Positions 41,815-52,687 are shown, counted from the first letter of the stretch. The stretch is 64,000 bases of DNA from Bowmanella yangjiangensis (GCF_017255015.1 NZ_JAFKCS010000018.1:37916-101915); one strand, 5' to 3'. Translations and numbers: made by a program. The notes: generated by a model not told the origin, from the sequence alone.

Positions 41815-44043
41815 ATGGAACAGCAGGTTACTGACTTCTTTCGCACCGATTACATGCCCCACGGCCACTGCTATCTTTGGAAGCCTGATATTCTGTGGCT
41901 GAATGTGATATCGGACGCCGCTATCGCCGCCGCCTATTTTACTATCCCCTTTGTTCTTTATCTGTTTGTCCGACAACGCCAGGATATCCGTTTTGGCTGG
42001 ATGTTGTACCTGTTTGCGGCATTTATCCTGTGCTGTGGAATTACCCATTTATTTGGTATCTACACTGTGTGGCAGGGCGCTTACGGATACCATGGTATCG
42101 CCAAGGCAGTAACGGCGATTGTGTCGCTGAGCACGGCGTATGTATTGATTAAAATCTTACCTGACCTCATCAGTATTCCTAGTCTTAGTGAATATGCCAA
42201 ACACAAGGACTTGGTCTATCAGGCTGAGCTGGATAGGTTGGAACTCATTAGAGAACAAGAGCGCCTTGCCACAGTGCGTTTAGCGGTAGAGGGTTCACCT
42301 TTTGGCATGTTGGTGACAGACGCGCTGGGGCATATTCGTATGGTCAATACTGCCCTGACCCGTATGTTTGATTATGACGAGCAGGATTTACTTAACGAGC
42401 ACGTTAATACCTTGTTGCCACCAGAGCAGCGAAGCCAACATCGAAAATTGGTCGAGGACATCAGTGTCGGTATACGCAGTTCTGGCTTAATGACTTCGCG
42501 CGTGGTGTATGGCCTGGGTAAAACAGGCAAGAAAATACCCGTTGAAGTCACCCTATATCGTAGCGAACTGGATGGTGAGGTTAGGGTTTTTGCTACGGTA
42601 GTGGATATTAGTGAGCGCTTGTCCTATCAGGCAAAACTGGTGGAAGCCAATGACCGTTTTGAACGGGTAATTTCGGGTTCGCGTGATGCGCCCTGGGAGT
42701 GGTATCCAGCAGATAACAGCAACTGGTTTTCTCCTCGTTTTTTGGAGCTGTTGGGTTGGCCGGCTAATGTGCCTGCGCATTTTGATACCTGGAAGGAGCA
42801 TATTCATCCGGATTATCTGGATAAGGTAATGACTCATCTGCGGGAGCACGTAGAGCAGGGGAATAAGTACGATATTAATTATTTGGGGCGGGCTGCCGAC
42901 GGCACATATCACTGGTTTAATACCCGAGGTGATAGCCAACGCGATGAGCAAGGTAATCTTGTTGTAATGTCGGGTATGGTGTCTGACGTGCAGGATGAAA
43001 AAGAGTTGGAAGCGGCTTTGATGCATAAATCTGCATTTTTGGAGTCAGTATTCACCGGCGCCTCAAGTGGTTTATTGGTGTTGGACTGGCGGGAGGATGA
43101 CGAGGTGTGGTTATCAGCCATCAACCATCGCTTTGCCGCTATGCTCGGTCTTGATGCTTCGCAGTTGGAGCCGCAACCTCTGACCTTACTGGAAAAACTG
43201 GACCGCAGCGGCGTAATGTACAGATTGCGCGACTATCTATTAGGTAATGTTCGGGAAGACGGTGAATCAGGCACATTTGGTTTGGTTCACGCCGTGGAAG
43301 GTCGCTGGTTTCAAATTGACGTGCATCCTATTTCAGATGTGCTCGGTGACTGGTTCAGAGTGGTCGTATCAAGCAGTGATGTGACGGAGCTGAAGTTTGC
43401 GGAGCAGCGGCTCGAAAGTGCGCTTAAGGAAAAGGTGTCACTACTTAATGAAGTTCACCATAGGGTGAAAAATAATCTGCAAATTGTCAGTAGCCTGATG
43501 GATATTCAAAGTCGCCAGGTCAAAAAGGAAGAGCAAGCGGCGCTGAGTGATCTGAAAAACCGTATACGGGCTATGGCCCTTATTCATGAGTTGTTGTATC
43601 AGAATGACAGTTTGGCTTCGATTAATCTGCAGAGTTATGTGAACCGGCTGGTAAATCTTATCGGAGACACTCTGAGCAAGTCGAGCAGAGAGCAATTAAA
43701 TCTGAATCTGATAGACGAAGGGAAGCCGTTGAATATTAACATTAACCAGATGGTGCCATTGGGGTTACTGATTTGTGAAGCGGTCACCAATGCTTTTAAG
43801 TATGCGTTTCATCACCGACAGGGGATGCTGACGGTTAGAATGGTACGCCGCAATGGTTTGTTGCAGTTAGAAGTATGTGACGATGGTCCTGGTTTTGACA
43901 ACGCACTGTTTGAAAATGCCAGTTTATCCAGCCAACTTGGCTTTACTTTAATGAAGACCTTTGCCAAACAGGCCGGATTTAGTATTCAGGTCGATGGGCA
44001 AAAAGGAACCTGTGTGAAATTGTCTGAGTTGGTAATTGAGTAG
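41815..44043 (+). CDS. Histidine kinase with ethylene-receptor-like membrane domain, PAS repeats and HisKA_2/HATPase
   Basis: A 742-residue membrane sensor kinase. AAGGAG lies five bases before the ATG at 41815. Residues 1-120 have three membrane helices matching the plant ETR1 ethylene-binding domain: [14 protein letters not shown] (32-45) and [10 protein letters not shown] (70-79), keeping the Asp (34), Tyr (41), Cys (74) and His (78) that bind copper and ethylene. Three PAS segments follow at about 155-265, 270-395 and 400-530. A HisKA_2 phosphoacceptor (EVHHRVKNN) and an HATPase ([15 protein letters not shown]) complete it. It converges on a REC-GGDEF-EAL gene, a likely partner. Ligand identity is inferred. 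Confidence 0.87.
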   Translation: MEQQVTDFFRTDYMPHGHCYLWKPDILWLNVISDAAIAAAYFTIPFVLYLFVRQRQDIRFGWMLYLFAAFILCCGITHLFGIYTVWQGAYGYHGIAKAVTAIVSLSTAYVLIKILPDLISIPSLSEYAKHKDLVYQAELDRLELIREQERLATVRLAVEGSPFGMLVTDALGHIRMVNTALTRMFDYDEQDLLNEHVNTLLPPEQRSQHRKLVEDISVGIRSSGLMTSRVVYGLGKTGKKIPVEVTLYRSELDGEVRVFATVVDISERLSYQAKLVEANDRFERVISGSRDAPWEWYPADNSNWFSPRFLELLGWPANVPAHFDTWKEHIHPDYLDKVMTHLREHVEQGNKYDINYLGRAADGTYHWFNTRGDSQRDEQGNLVVMSGMVSDVQDEKELEAALMHKSAFLESVFTGASSGLLVLDWREDDEVWLSAINHRFAAMLGLDASQLEPQPLTLLEKLDRSGVMYRLRDYLLGNVREDGESGTFGLVHAVEGRWFQIDVHPISDVLGDWFRVVVSSSDVTELKFAEQRLESALKEKVSLLNEVHHRVKNNLQIVSSLMDIQSRQVKKEEQAALSDLKNRIRAMALIHELLYQNDSLASINLQSYVNRLVNLIGDTLSKSSREQLNLNLIDEGKPLNININQMVPLGLLICEAVTNAFKYAFHHRQGMLTVRMVRRNGLLQLEVCDDGPGFDNALFENASLSSQLGFTLMKTFAKQAGFSIQVDGQKGTCVKLSELVIE

Positions 44044-44098
44044 TTAGCTGAGCCTGTTGCCTTGCTGGGAGTGTGCCCACGCGGACTCGCGATTTTCT

Positions 44099-46519
44099 TT
44101 AAAATAGACGCCCGGCGCTTTGATGCCTGTCGGGTAGAAATTTTAATAGTTCAGCCAAGGGCATAGGTCTGGCGAAGTAATAACCCTGCATACTGTCGAC
44201 GCCTTTGTCGCGAAGGTATTCTAGTTGTTCTTTGGTTTCTATTCCTTCGGCGGTAATGGCTAATCCTAAGCCTCGAGCTAAATTTATGATGGCTTCAATG
44301 ATAATTTGATGGCGGCCATCCTGGCTAAGGTTGTCCACAAAGGATCTGTCTATTTTAAGTTTATTTACCGACATTTCCGCCAACCGGGATAGTGATGAAT
44401 ACCCTGTTCCGAAGTCATCAATTGCGATGTTAATGCCCAGCTTACGAATTTGCCAAAGTAACAAGGTGGCATTTTCAGATTGCAAAGTACTTTCTGTGAC
44501 TTCTAACTCCAGGTCGGCTGGATTGACCTGTGAATCCTGAAGCATCTCAGTAAGAGCTTCCAGTATTTCGGCATCCTTCAATTGAATACCTGATACATTA
44601 ACTGCTACGCGAATGCCGCCAAACCCTTGTTCTTCGAGAAGCTTTATAAGCATACAGGCTTCTCTTAGCATATGCAGACCTATGCTTTGAATGAGCCCTG
44701 TTTCTTCTGCAACCGGAATAAAAGCATCGGGGGATATCATGCCCACATCCTTGTCTATCCAGCGGCACAATGCTTCAACGGCCACCACGTCACCAGACTG
44801 CGCATCCACTATGGGTTGCCAGAAGGCGGTGATGCTCTCTTCGGTCAGCGCTCTGCGCAGCCCTTGCTCGATGAACAGGCGGTAGCGCACCACATCAACT
44901 AAATCGTCAGAATAGAAAGTATAAGTATATTTGCCTTTGCGCTTTGACTCGTACATCGCCGCATCGGCATGTTTAAGCAATGAGGCTGCGCAATCTACGG
45001 TTTCATCGGCAATGGCTACACCAATGCTGCAGGTCACCATGATTTCCCTGCCGCTGATATTGAAAGGCTCATTACATATCTCGATGATCTTTTGTGCCAG
45101 GCGCTCGAAGTCCTCGTGTCGCTCTATCTGTTCAACAATAACCACAAATTCATCGCCGCCAAGGCGAATTAGAATATCTTCAGCTCGCATTGTTTGTTGT
45201 AAGCGCTGGGAAAACTCTACGAGCAGCTGATCGCCCGGCTCATGTCCCATAGAATCATTGATCAATTTAAATGAATCTATATCTATGAAAAATAAACCAA
45301 TGTTGTTCTCTTCACCACACTCCATATCGGCCAGTACCTGATTCATCAGGTTTCTATTACCTAAGCCGGTGAGGCTATCACGATAGGCCATGCGGTTGAG
45401 TTCACGCTCGGCTTTCTTGAGCGACGATATGTCGGTAAGAATCATAATGTAGAGTTCTGGATTATGATCCGTTTCTCGAATTCGGGTAATGGTTTGCAGC
45501 GCGTGAAAGTGACTGTGGTCTTTGCGATGCACGACCACTTCATGTCGGGTATTCTTTTCATTATCGAAAAGCATTTCATCATGCCGTCGATTTCCTGAAA
45601 GTACCGTTGAAACTGGTGTGCCAACTACATCATTAGCCGAAAAATGGGTGTGTTTGTAGAATGCCTTGTTAACTGAGCGAATGGTAAAGTCTGAATAAAG
45701 TATAATGACTGACTCGTCTATATTGGCGAGGATGTTGTAGGCGGTTCTCAGCTCGTTAACAAAGTTTTCCCGCTCAGAGACATCTTTGACTGCTCCTATG
45801 CGGATTAAACCATTTTCCAGCGTCATGTCGCTAAGGTACAACTCAATCCAGCGGTCTTCGCTTGTTGCACCGTCCTTACTTTTGAGTTTAATAGTGCGGC
45901 TTACGTTTTGGCCGCTTTTTAGGAGGGACTCGAGCTCGTCTAACTCATCGACATTTTCCAGCGCCAGTTTAGTGAAAAAATCCAACGCTTGGAGCTCTAC
46001 CATATCACCTTTGATGTTGACCTGATCACCAAACAGCCCTTCAAACAATATGGTGCCACGCTGTACATTGTATTCCCACAGGCCTAGTTTGGCCGCATGT
46101 ACCGCCGCTTTGAGGCGTTTTTCGGAACGCTCAGTGATTTTCTCGTACTTATGACGAGATAATGCGGTCTCGATACTGGCTTTTAATTCCCTGACATTAT
46201 AAGGCTTTACAATGTAGCCATAGGGGGCGGTCAGGCCGGTACGACGAATAAGGTCATCACTGGTATAAGCCGTCAGATAAACAACCGGAATTCGCAGCTC
46301 TGAGCCTATACGTTGCGCAGCATTGATGCCGTCGCCCCCCGCACCAAGATTGATGTCCATCATTACCAAATCCGGCTTGTGTTCAGAGGCCATGTTAAAG
46401 GCCTCTTTTTCTGAACTGGCAATACCGCAGACAAGATAGCCGCAATCCTGTAAATCTAAAGAGAGGTTAAGGGCGATAAGCTGTTCGTCCTCGACAATCA
46501 ACAACGTGCTTCTTTCCAT
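44099..46519 (-). CDS. Response regulator: REC-PAS-GGDEF-EAL c-di-GMP enzyme
   Basis: An 806-residue protein; the ATG at 46519 has AAGGAAG upstream. The receiver domain has phosphoacceptor D55 (VMMDINLG) and K105 (VKPY). PAS-type regions follow at about 140-370. GGDEF is intact at 454-458 with an RAED inhibitory site before it. The EAL domain starts at VEALCRW (582-584) and keeps DDFGTGYSSL and AEGIETKEQL. Both synthesis and hydrolysis of c-di-GMP look possible. Its stop faces that of the ethylene-receptor-like kinase, 55 bp away, so it is probably the output regulator. Confidence 0.92.
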   Translation of the reverse strand: MERSTLLIVEDEQLIALNLSLDLQDCGYLVCGIASSEKEAFNMASEHKPDLVMMDINLGAGGDGINAAQRIGSELRIPVVYLTAYTSDDLIRRTGLTAPYGYIVKPYNVRELKASIETALSRHKYEKITERSEKRLKAAVHAAKLGLWEYNVQRGTILFEGLFGDQVNIKGDMVELQALDFFTKLALENVDELDELESLLKSGQNVSRTIKLKSKDGATSEDRWIELYLSDMTLENGLIRIGAVKDVSERENFVNELRTAYNILANIDESVIILYSDFTIRSVNKAFYKHTHFSANDVVGTPVSTVLSGNRRHDEMLFDNEKNTRHEVVVHRKDHSHFHALQTITRIRETDHNPELYIMILTDISSLKKAERELNRMAYRDSLTGLGNRNLMNQVLADMECGEENNIGLFFIDIDSFKLINDSMGHEPGDQLLVEFSQRLQQTMRAEDILIRLGGDEFVVIVEQIERHEDFERLAQKIIEICNEPFNISGREIMVTCSIGVAIADETVDCAASLLKHADAAMYESKRKGKYTYTFYSDDLVDVVRYRLFIEQGLRRALTEESITAFWQPIVDAQSGDVVAVEALCRWIDKDVGMISPDAFIPVAEETGLIQSIGLHMLREACMLIKLLEEQGFGGIRVAVNVSGIQLKDAEILEALTEMLQDSQVNPADLELEVTESTLQSENATLLLWQIRKLGINIAIDDFGTGYSSLSRLAEMSVNKLKIDRSFVDNLSQDGRHQIIIEAIINLARGLGLAITAEGIETKEQLEYLRDKGVDSMQGYYFARPMPLAELLKFLPDRHQSAGRLF

Positions 46520-46619
46520 TATTCTTCCTTGCTGCACAGCAATCGGTTGGATGTCTGTCTGAAATGGAAAACGCTCCGTTGCAGAGATCTTCCTTCATTC
46601 AGATTTAGTCGAAGACTGG

Positions 46620-47747
46620 TCAGATTTCCAGAAAGGCACGAATTTCATCCAACCTTTGCAAGCCGTCACGCAGTCCCTGATCCATCACGGCCTGACAAAA
46701 ATGCCCTTCAAACATGAGATAACTTAACAAACTTGACTGCGAATCAGGCTTGGCGCCCATGATGCGCATCAATGCACGTATTCCATTGGGCAGGCGCTTA
46801 TAATGGTCCATCGCCAGTTCGTTGATATTGGCATTTGGGTTGATGACCAAGCATTCAACGGGTTTCAGATGCGTGGCTTTGCGCTGTTTGTCATTTAGTA
46901 AGGACAGGGTATGGTTTATCCGGTACAGCCGCTCTAAGTCTGAATGCAAGGTGTCAGCAAATATAGTATCCAGCAGGTGACCGGCAATCATGGCACTGCT
47001 TGGATAATCCTGAAGTTGGTGGCGGCTATCCGGCCTGGGTTGTTCAACCCCAATCACCAATATTTTTTCTGCGCCCAGGTGAATAGGCGAACTTAAGGGC
47101 GAAAGTTGGTGAATAGAGCCATCGCCGAAATATTGGTCACTGATTTTAACCGGTGGAAACACCAGTGGGATAGCTGAAGATGCCATCAGATGCTCAACGT
47201 TGAGCTGTGTTTTTACACCTTGGCGTTTTGAACGTTGCCAGGCAGATAGCTCAGGGATCCCCTGAAAGAAGCTGATGGAATCATTAGTGCTGAAACTAGA
47301 GGCGGTAACACTGATGGCTTTTAGGTGACCGGTCAGCACATTTCGGTCAATACGGCTGAAATCCAAAGTCTTCTTCAGCAACTGCCGCAGTGGTTGGTTA
47401 TTCAAAAGGCTGGAAGGACGGCCACCGTTATTTGACACGCGTAACATCTGCAATTGATTAGCCGCCAGGTAGCTAAACAAGGGCAGTATATCACTCTGAT
47501 AAACTTGCTGAGGGTGGAAGCTTTTCCATACCCACTCAAGTTTGCGTACGCCGAGGTGATAGCAGGATGCGAAACAAGCCAGGGCTGTCGCATTAATGGC
47601 TCCGGCTGAGGTACCGCAAATGATCGGGAAGGGGAGGCTGTGATTGCGAGGCAGCAGTTGGGTAATAGCCTTCAGCACGCCAATCTGATAAGCCGCACGA
47701 GCCCCGCCACCGGTAAGTAAAAGCGCAAATCTATGCCGTTGTAACAT
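46620..47747 (-). CDS. Patatin-like phospholipase
   Basis: A 375-residue acyl hydrolase. The oxyanion GGGARAAYQIG lies at 13-23, the nucleophile GTSAG at 45-49 (Ser47) and the catalytic Asp in FGDGS near residue 210, the Ser-Asp dyad of patatins. It has no signal peptide, so it is cytoplasmic or secreted by another route. The substrate is unknown. It is 10 bp from the metallo-hydrolase gene upstream, which probably shares its transcript. Confidence 0.9.
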   Translation of the reverse strand: MLQRHRFALLLTGGGARAAYQIGVLKAITQLLPRNHSLPFPIICGTSAGAINATALACFASCYHLGVRKLEWVWKSFHPQQVYQSDILPLFSYLAANQLQMLRVSNNGGRPSSLLNNQPLRQLLKKTLDFSRIDRNVLTGHLKAISVTASSFSTNDSISFFQGIPELSAWQRSKRQGVKTQLNVEHLMASSAIPLVFPPVKISDQYFGDGSIHQLSPLSSPIHLGAEKILVIGVEQPRPDSRHQLQDYPSSAMIAGHLLDTIFADTLHSDLERLYRINHTLSLLNDKQRKATHLKPVECLVINPNANINELAMDHYKRLPNGIRALMRIMGAKPDSQSSLLSYLMFEGHFCQAVMDQGLRDGLQRLDEIRAFLEI

Positions 47748-47756
47748 CCAATTTAC

Positions 47757-48605
47757 TCAACGCTGATCGAAGTCAATACACATACCTTCTGCGGCGGCGA
47801 AAACGCTGACAGACATTTGGCCGATATCAATAATGTCACGGCAATGTTGCTGGATTTGGTCAATTTCGTCATCCGTTCGCATATCGTCATGGCTATACAA
47901 GGCTAAAGACTTGGCTCTGCACGCCATGGCTAGTTTTACCGCCTCTTCAGCGACTGAATGTCCCCAACCAGCTTTCCTGGGCATATCCTGAATTTGATAT
48001 TGAGCATCATGGATAAGTAAATCGGCGCCACTGGCAAAATTAACCCAGTCAAGAAAGCTGGTGGCTCGCTGGTAAGGCGGATAGAGTTCATTATCTGTGA
48101 TATAGGCTATACGGACGCCGTCGGCGTCGATTAGATATGAACTGCCACAACCAGGGTGATTCATTGCCATTCTCGACACAGTTGCGCTACCTATTTGCCA
48201 ACTGTCTTTTTCATCTGGAACTGGAGTCAAAGTAATATGGGCTGGCAGATCCTGGTAGTGGACCGGGAAATAACTGCCGGTCATTTGCTGTAAGATCGCA
48301 TCCTGCTCATTTAACTGGGTCTTCCCCGGTACAATGTGGATCCGGCGACCTGCTTGATAAATGGGGGCAAAGAAAGGGAAGCCTTGAATATGGTCCCAAT
48401 GATTATGAGTAAGCAGCAAGTGAATATCATTCTGTTGCGCAACTAGTTTACCGCCAAGCGCTTTGATGCCGGTACCTGCATCCAGGATGATATCTGTGCC
48501 GTCGTTTAATGCAATATGCACACAGGCTGTATTCCCGCCGTAGCGGACAAAAGCTGCACCCGGCGCCGGGATTGACCCTCTGACACCATAAAATGTTAAT
48601 TTCAT
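47757..48605 (-). CDS. Metallo-beta-lactamase-fold hydrolase
   Basis: A 282-residue protein with the metal motif THNHWDH at 66-72, matching HxHxDH, and LDAGTGIKALG before it. More ligands come from later segments: NHPGCGSS near 165 and LIHDAQYQ near 206. The domain order fits the phosphodiesterase-like or RNase Z-like branch rather than beta-lactamases. The substrate is unknown. It is the first gene of a pair with the patatin-like gene. Confidence 0.9.
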   Translation of the reverse strand: MKLTFYGVRGSIPAPGAAFVRYGGNTACVHIALNDGTDIILDAGTGIKALGGKLVAQQNDIHLLLTHNHWDHIQGFPFFAPIYQAGRRIHIVPGKTQLNEQDAILQQMTGSYFPVHYQDLPAHITLTPVPDEKDSWQIGSATVSRMAMNHPGCGSSYLIDADGVRIAYITDNELYPPYQRATSFLDWVNFASGADLLIHDAQYQIQDMPRKAGWGHSVAEEAVKLAMACRAKSLALYSHDDMRTDDEIDQIQQHCRDIIDIGQMSVSVFAAAEGMCIDFDQR

Positions 48606-48834
48606 GCCTCAACCTGCTGCATATTGTTCAGCAATCAGCACCAAGGTACTTGCTGCTCTCCCTTGATTTATAAGGAAATCCTTTGACTAATCATTACTCT
48701 AATTAAAGGCTGAGTATAAACCAAGGGGAATTTACTGTAAGTGTCAGCGGGTATGCTTATTTATCAAGAGGTATATGTCGGCTTTAAGCTATTTATAACG
48801 GTGCGAACAGGGCCAGAAGCTAATCGCGAGTAGC
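48606..48834. other. Intergenic region without a recognisable gene
   Basis: About 230 bp between the metallo-hydrolase start and the proS terminator. It is AT-rich, with no reading frame or repeat that I can support. It presumably carries the minus-strand promoter for the hydrolase-patatin pair. Confidence 0.4.
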
Positions 48835-48859
48835 AAAAAGGGGCACTCAAGCCCCTTTT
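48835..48859 (-). terminator. Terminator of proS
   Basis: A nine-pair stem AAAAGGGGC/GCCCCTTTT with an ACTCAA loop; the minus strand continues into a T run. It lies 19 bp beyond the proS stop codon. Confidence 0.85.
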
Positions 48860-48877
48860 AAGTTAGAGAATACAAGC

Positions 48878-50587
48878 TTACAGTGCCTGAATAAAACTCA
48901 GCACCTTATTCAGATCCAGAAGTTGTTTTTCACCACTGCGGCGGCACTTGTATTCAACCTGATTTTCATCCAGATTGCGCTCGCCCACCACGATATGATG
49001 GGGAATACCCATTAGTTCCATGTCTGCAAACATCACCCCTGGGCGCTCTTTGCGATCATCAAACAGCACTTCAATACCGGCTTGCTGCAATTGCTTGTAG
49101 AGGGCCTCAGCCGCTTCCTGAATACGATGCGACTTGTGCATATTCATAGGAATCAACGCCACCTTGAAAGGTGCGATAGCGTCTGGCCAGATAATGCCGT
49201 ATTTATCGTGGTTCTGTTCAATAGCTGCAGCCACAATACGTGACACGCCGATACCGTAACAACCCATGGTCAGTACCTGGTGTTTACCTGATTCAGTTAA
49301 AACGCCGCAGTTCATCGCTTGTGAGTATTTTTCTCCTAACTGGAAGATGTGGCCCACTTCGATGCCGCGTTTTATCTCCAGGGTGCCACGGCCGTCAGGA
49401 GATGGATCTCCAGCCTGAACATTACGAATATCTGCCACTTTGGGTAGCGCGACATCACGCTCCCAGTTGATATTGAAATAATGTTTACCGTCTTGGTTGG
49501 CACCTGCACCAAAATCGCTACACAGGCTTACCGCGCGGTCAGCAATAACCGGCATATTCAGGTTGACCGGTCCCAACGAACCTGGGCCTGCACCAATGGC
49601 AGCGCGAATTTCTTCTTCACTGGCGAAGGTCAGAGGAGAAGCGACTTCAGGCAGTTTATCCGCTTTGATCTCGTTAAGTTCGTGATCGCCGCGAACCAGT
49701 AAGGCTACCAATTCACTGCCAGCCTCTTCGCTACCTTTAACAATTAAGGTCTTAATGGTCTTTTCTACTGGCAGATTAAATTGCTCCACCAGTTCGTTAA
49801 TGGTTTTCGCTTTAGGTGTATCCACCAGTTGCATCTCTGCAGTTGGGGCGGCGCGTTCACCGGCAGGGGCCAATGCTTCGGCCATCTCGACGTTAGCGGC
49901 GAATTCAGAGGCATTGCTAAAGGCAATATCATCTTCACCCGAGGCAGCTAGCACATGGAATTCATGAGACATACTGCCACCAATGGAACCTGTGTCTGCA
50001 ATAACCGGACGATATTCCAGGCCAATACGCTCAAATATATTGCAATAGGCTTGGTACATGTCCTGGTAGGTTTTTTCCAAACATTCCTGGCTCAGGTGGA
50101 ATGAATACGCATCCTTCATGGTGAATTCACGACCACGCATAACACCAAAGCGAGGGCGCACTTCATCACGGAATTTGGTTTGGATCTGATACAGATTGAT
50201 AGGCAGCTGCTTGTAGCTGCTTACTTCCCGCTTAACCAGATCGGTAATCACCTCTTCATGGGTGGGGCCCAGCACAAAATCTCGCTGGTGGCGGTCTTTG
50301 ATACGCAGTAGCTCAGGGCCATACTCTTCCCAGCGACCCGATTCCTGCCACAAGTCAGCCGGTTGAACCACAGGCATAAGCACTTCAATAGCGCCGGCTT
50401 TATCCATCTCTTCACGTACGATGCCGGCAACTTTATTAAGTACCCGTAAACCACTTGGCAGCCAGGTATAGAGTCCGGAAGCCAGCTTACGGATAAGGCC
50501 TGCTCGCAGCATCAACTGATGGCTGATAACTTCGGCATCGGCTGGCGTTTCTTTTTGAGTCGCTAATAAATACTGACTACTACGCAT
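48878..50587 (-). CDS. proS: Proline-tRNA ligase
   Basis: A 569-residue class II aminoacyl-tRNA synthetase. It is the long bacterial type, with the YbaK-like editing domain inserted at about 240-400 between the two halves of the catalytic core. It starts [19 protein letters not shown]; motif 2 is [21 protein letters not shown], and motif 3 lies in [13 protein letters not shown]. The C-terminal anticodon-binding domain covers about 470-569. As in E. coli, trmO lies next to it, here upstream in the same direction. Confidence 0.97.
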   Translation of the reverse strand: MRSSQYLLATQKETPADAEVISHQLMLRAGLIRKLASGLYTWLPSGLRVLNKVAGIVREEMDKAGAIEVLMPVVQPADLWQESGRWEEYGPELLRIKDRHQRDFVLGPTHEEVITDLVKREVSSYKQLPINLYQIQTKFRDEVRPRFGVMRGREFTMKDAYSFHLSQECLEKTYQDMYQAYCNIFERIGLEYRPVIADTGSIGGSMSHEFHVLAASGEDDIAFSNASEFAANVEMAEALAPAGERAAPTAEMQLVDTPKAKTINELVEQFNLPVEKTIKTLIVKGSEEAGSELVALLVRGDHELNEIKADKLPEVASPLTFASEEEIRAAIGAGPGSLGPVNLNMPVIADRAVSLCSDFGAGANQDGKHYFNINWERDVALPKVADIRNVQAGDPSPDGRGTLEIKRGIEVGHIFQLGEKYSQAMNCGVLTESGKHQVLTMGCYGIGVSRIVAAAIEQNHDKYGIIWPDAIAPFKVALIPMNMHKSHRIQEAAEALYKQLQQAGIEVLFDDRKERPGVMFADMELMGIPHHIVVGERNLDENQVEYKCRRSGEKQLLDLNKVLSFIQAL

Positions 50588-50769
50588 AGTTCTATTTACC
50601 TGGTATCTAAAGTGCTCACCAATACGGGTAATGTTTGGCCATTTTACCGTCTTACGTGGAGCAGATTGTGGTTGCTGTCAGGTGCCTGACAGAAAAAAGT
50701 GGCGACATTCTAGCAGCGCTTTGAGAGGGGCTAAAGGCAAAACTGTATTGTCTGGTGGATTATCTGCCG

Positions 50770-51492
50770 CTATGAGTTTGTGGCGATGATTTGTGTCACC
50801 AGGCTTTGGCCTGATTTGACCTGCCAGCGGATGTTAAACTCTCCCAAATGCATGCCAAACTCTTGTATGTCCTGCTGTTTTTTCTTATATGCCGGTCTTG
50901 GGTCCTGTGCTAAAACTTGTTTTATCAAGTCGGTAATGCCTGGCTGTCGCTGTTCGGCTTGCAGCAGGTTGGGAATTACCTCAGCAGCGTATTGCACTTG
51001 CATGTCAGGTTCTGGTGCCTGGTTGGCAAAACCACCGCTCGCTCCAGGTATCGCGTCCGCATAGGGCAGGTATGGTTTGATGTCCAGTATCGGGGTACCG
51101 TTCATCAAATCCATACCGCGCACTTTTAAAAATGTTTTACCTTGTTTTTGTGCGAGGCCTAGATTTTCAACCACAGACAGACCGATGCCATTGGGCCTGT
51201 GGGTGCTGCGCGTTGCAAAGACGCCGAGTTTGGCATTGCCGCCCAAGCGAGGCGGACGAACTAATGGGCTCCACCCCCTGTGCACGGTTTGATGGAACTG
51301 GAACAGCAACCACAAATGCGAGAATTCCTCTATTCCCCGAAACGCGTTGGGATCGGCGAAATCGGCGTGCAGATGAATCTCCCCCACAGCTTCTTTTACC
51401 AAGCCGGGTTGGCGGGGAATGGCAAATTTTTCTTTGTAGGGAGTGTGGATAATACCGATTGGAGTCAGTTGCATAGCCAGATTAGGTGTCAT
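50770..51492 (-). CDS. trmO: tRNA-Thr m6t6A37 methyltransferase TrmO (TsaA/YaeB)
   Basis: A protein of about 240 residues that N6-methylates t6A37 in threonine tRNAs with SAM. The family start PIGIIHTPYKEKFAIPRQPG and RPPRLGGNAKLGVFATRSTHRPN are present, followed by GLSVVENLG and a C-terminal extension. The start is uncertain: ATG 51492 is used here, but ATG 51474 or TTG 51504 are possible. No strong Shine-Dalgarno lies before any of them. Adjacent to proS, as in E. coli. Confidence 0.94.
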   Translation of the reverse strand: MTPNLAMQLTPIGIIHTPYKEKFAIPRQPGLVKEAVGEIHLHADFADPNAFRGIEEFSHLWLLFQFHQTVHRGWSPLVRPPRLGGNAKLGVFATRSTHRPNGIGLSVVENLGLAQKQGKTFLKVRGMDLMNGTPILDIKPYLPYADAIPGASGGFANQAPEPDMQVQYAAEVIPNLLQAEQRQPGITDLIKQVLAQDPRPAYKKKQQDIQEFGMHLGEFNIRWQVKSGQSLVTQIIATNS

Positions 51493-51531
51493 AATTTGCA
51501 ACATTTTCAGTGCTGGCGGTAATAATTACAA

Positions 51532-51631
51532 AACCTTTTGTCGGTAGATTATCCATCAGGTATTGGATTTAGACCCAATGCTCATTCCCGGACTGGTTTT
51601 TTTAACCCACCTTTTAGGTGGGTTTTTTTTT
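51532..51631 (+). ncRNA. Candidate small RNA between trmO and the ABC operon
   Basis: A strong intrinsic terminator on the plus strand (AACCCACCT/AGGTGGGTT, loop TTT, nine T; 51604-51631) has no gene in front of it, because trmO points the other way. About 100 bases upstream lies a possible promoter (TTGCAA 51496-51501, 18-bp spacer, TAATAA 51520-51525). The region also has a possible hairpin (ATTGG/CCAAT near 51560). No reading frame is evident. The alternative is that the terminator blocks stray transcription into the ABC genes. Confidence 0.35.
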
Positions 51632-51763
51632 GTCGATCAGGCATGCTGAATCTCTTTGGGAAACCTTTGAACCAGGCTTACTGTCTATCAGGGGTTGAAA
51701 TTTGGGCGGCAGTGCCCATATGGCTAATGATTTTTCTAACTCTTTGATCATTTAAGGAATCTT

Positions 51764-52687
51764 ATGATCTCAGTAAAGAACCTCTGTAAACAGTTTGGCA
51801 GTTTCAAGGCTGTCGATAACCTCTCCTTTGAGGTCAGGCCGGGCGATATCGTCGGTTTTCTCGGACCCAATGGCGCGGGCAAGTCCACCACCATGAAAAT
51901 GTTGACTGGCTTCTTGCCCCCCAGCAGCGGGGAGATCCGTATTTTCGACCAGGACATTCTGCAGTCTGCCAAGCAAATACAGCGCCGCTTGGGCTATCTG
52001 CCTGAAGGTGCTCCAGCCTATGGAGACATGACACCGCTGCAGTTTCTCAATTTTATTGCCGATGTGCGTGGCCTTAAGGGCGAGCAGAAAAAGCAGCGGC
52101 TGGCTAAGGTTATCGACATGGTGGAACTGCGCAGTATGCTCGATCGACCTATCGAGAACTTGTCCAAGGGCTTTAAGCGCCGGGTTGGGCTGGCCCAGGC
52201 CATTTTGCACGACCCTCAAGTGCTGATTCTGGATGAACCCACAGACGGCTTGGATCCCAACCAAAAACACCAGGTCAGGGAACTGATTCAGAATCTGTCG
52301 AAAGACAAAATTGTGATCATCTCCACCCATATTCTTGAGGAAGTGACCTCGGTATGTAATCGCGCCATGATTATCGCCGGTGGCAAAATGCTGTTTGATG
52401 CCAGCCCGGACGACTTACAACGCCGTTCCCGTTACTACAAGGCCATTAGCTTGCATTTCACCCAAATGACGGATATTTCCGGCCTGGCGGAACTGCCTGG
52501 TGTGGAAGATATGGAAATTGAAAAGCACAGCGGACGGGTCGTGCTGTTCCCTGAGCGCCAGCAGGACATCATGCCGGTAGTATCAGCGTACATAAGAGAT
52601 CGAGGATTACAGGTAGACCGCCTGTATGAAGAGCAGGGGCGTTTGGACGATGTATTCAGACAAATGACAGCTGAGGTGAGTGAATAA
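51764..52687 (+). CDS. ABC transporter ATP-binding protein (GldA-like)
   Basis: A 307-residue ATPase. Walker A GPNGAGKST is at 34-42, the ABC signature in LSKGFKRRVGLAQA near 130 and Walker B LILDEPTDGLDP near 152. The domain is of the type coupled to ABC-2 permeases. It is the first gene of an ATPase, permease, GldG-like and DUF4340 operon; the next gene begins at its stop codon (TAATG). The substrate is unknown. The GldA name comes from gliding bacteria and does not imply gliding here. Confidence 0.9.
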   Translation: MISVKNLCKQFGSFKAVDNLSFEVRPGDIVGFLGPNGAGKSTTMKMLTGFLPPSSGEIRIFDQDILQSAKQIQRRLGYLPEGAPAYGDMTPLQFLNFIADVRGLKGEQKKQRLAKVIDMVELRSMLDRPIENLSKGFKRRVGLAQAILHDPQVLILDEPTDGLDPNQKHQVRELIQNLSKDKIVIISTHILEEVTSVCNRAMIIAGGKMLFDASPDDLQRRSRYYKAISLHFTQMTDISGLAELPGVEDMEIEKHSGRVVLFPERQQDIMPVVSAYIRDRGLQVDRLYEEQGRLDDVFRQMTAEVSE

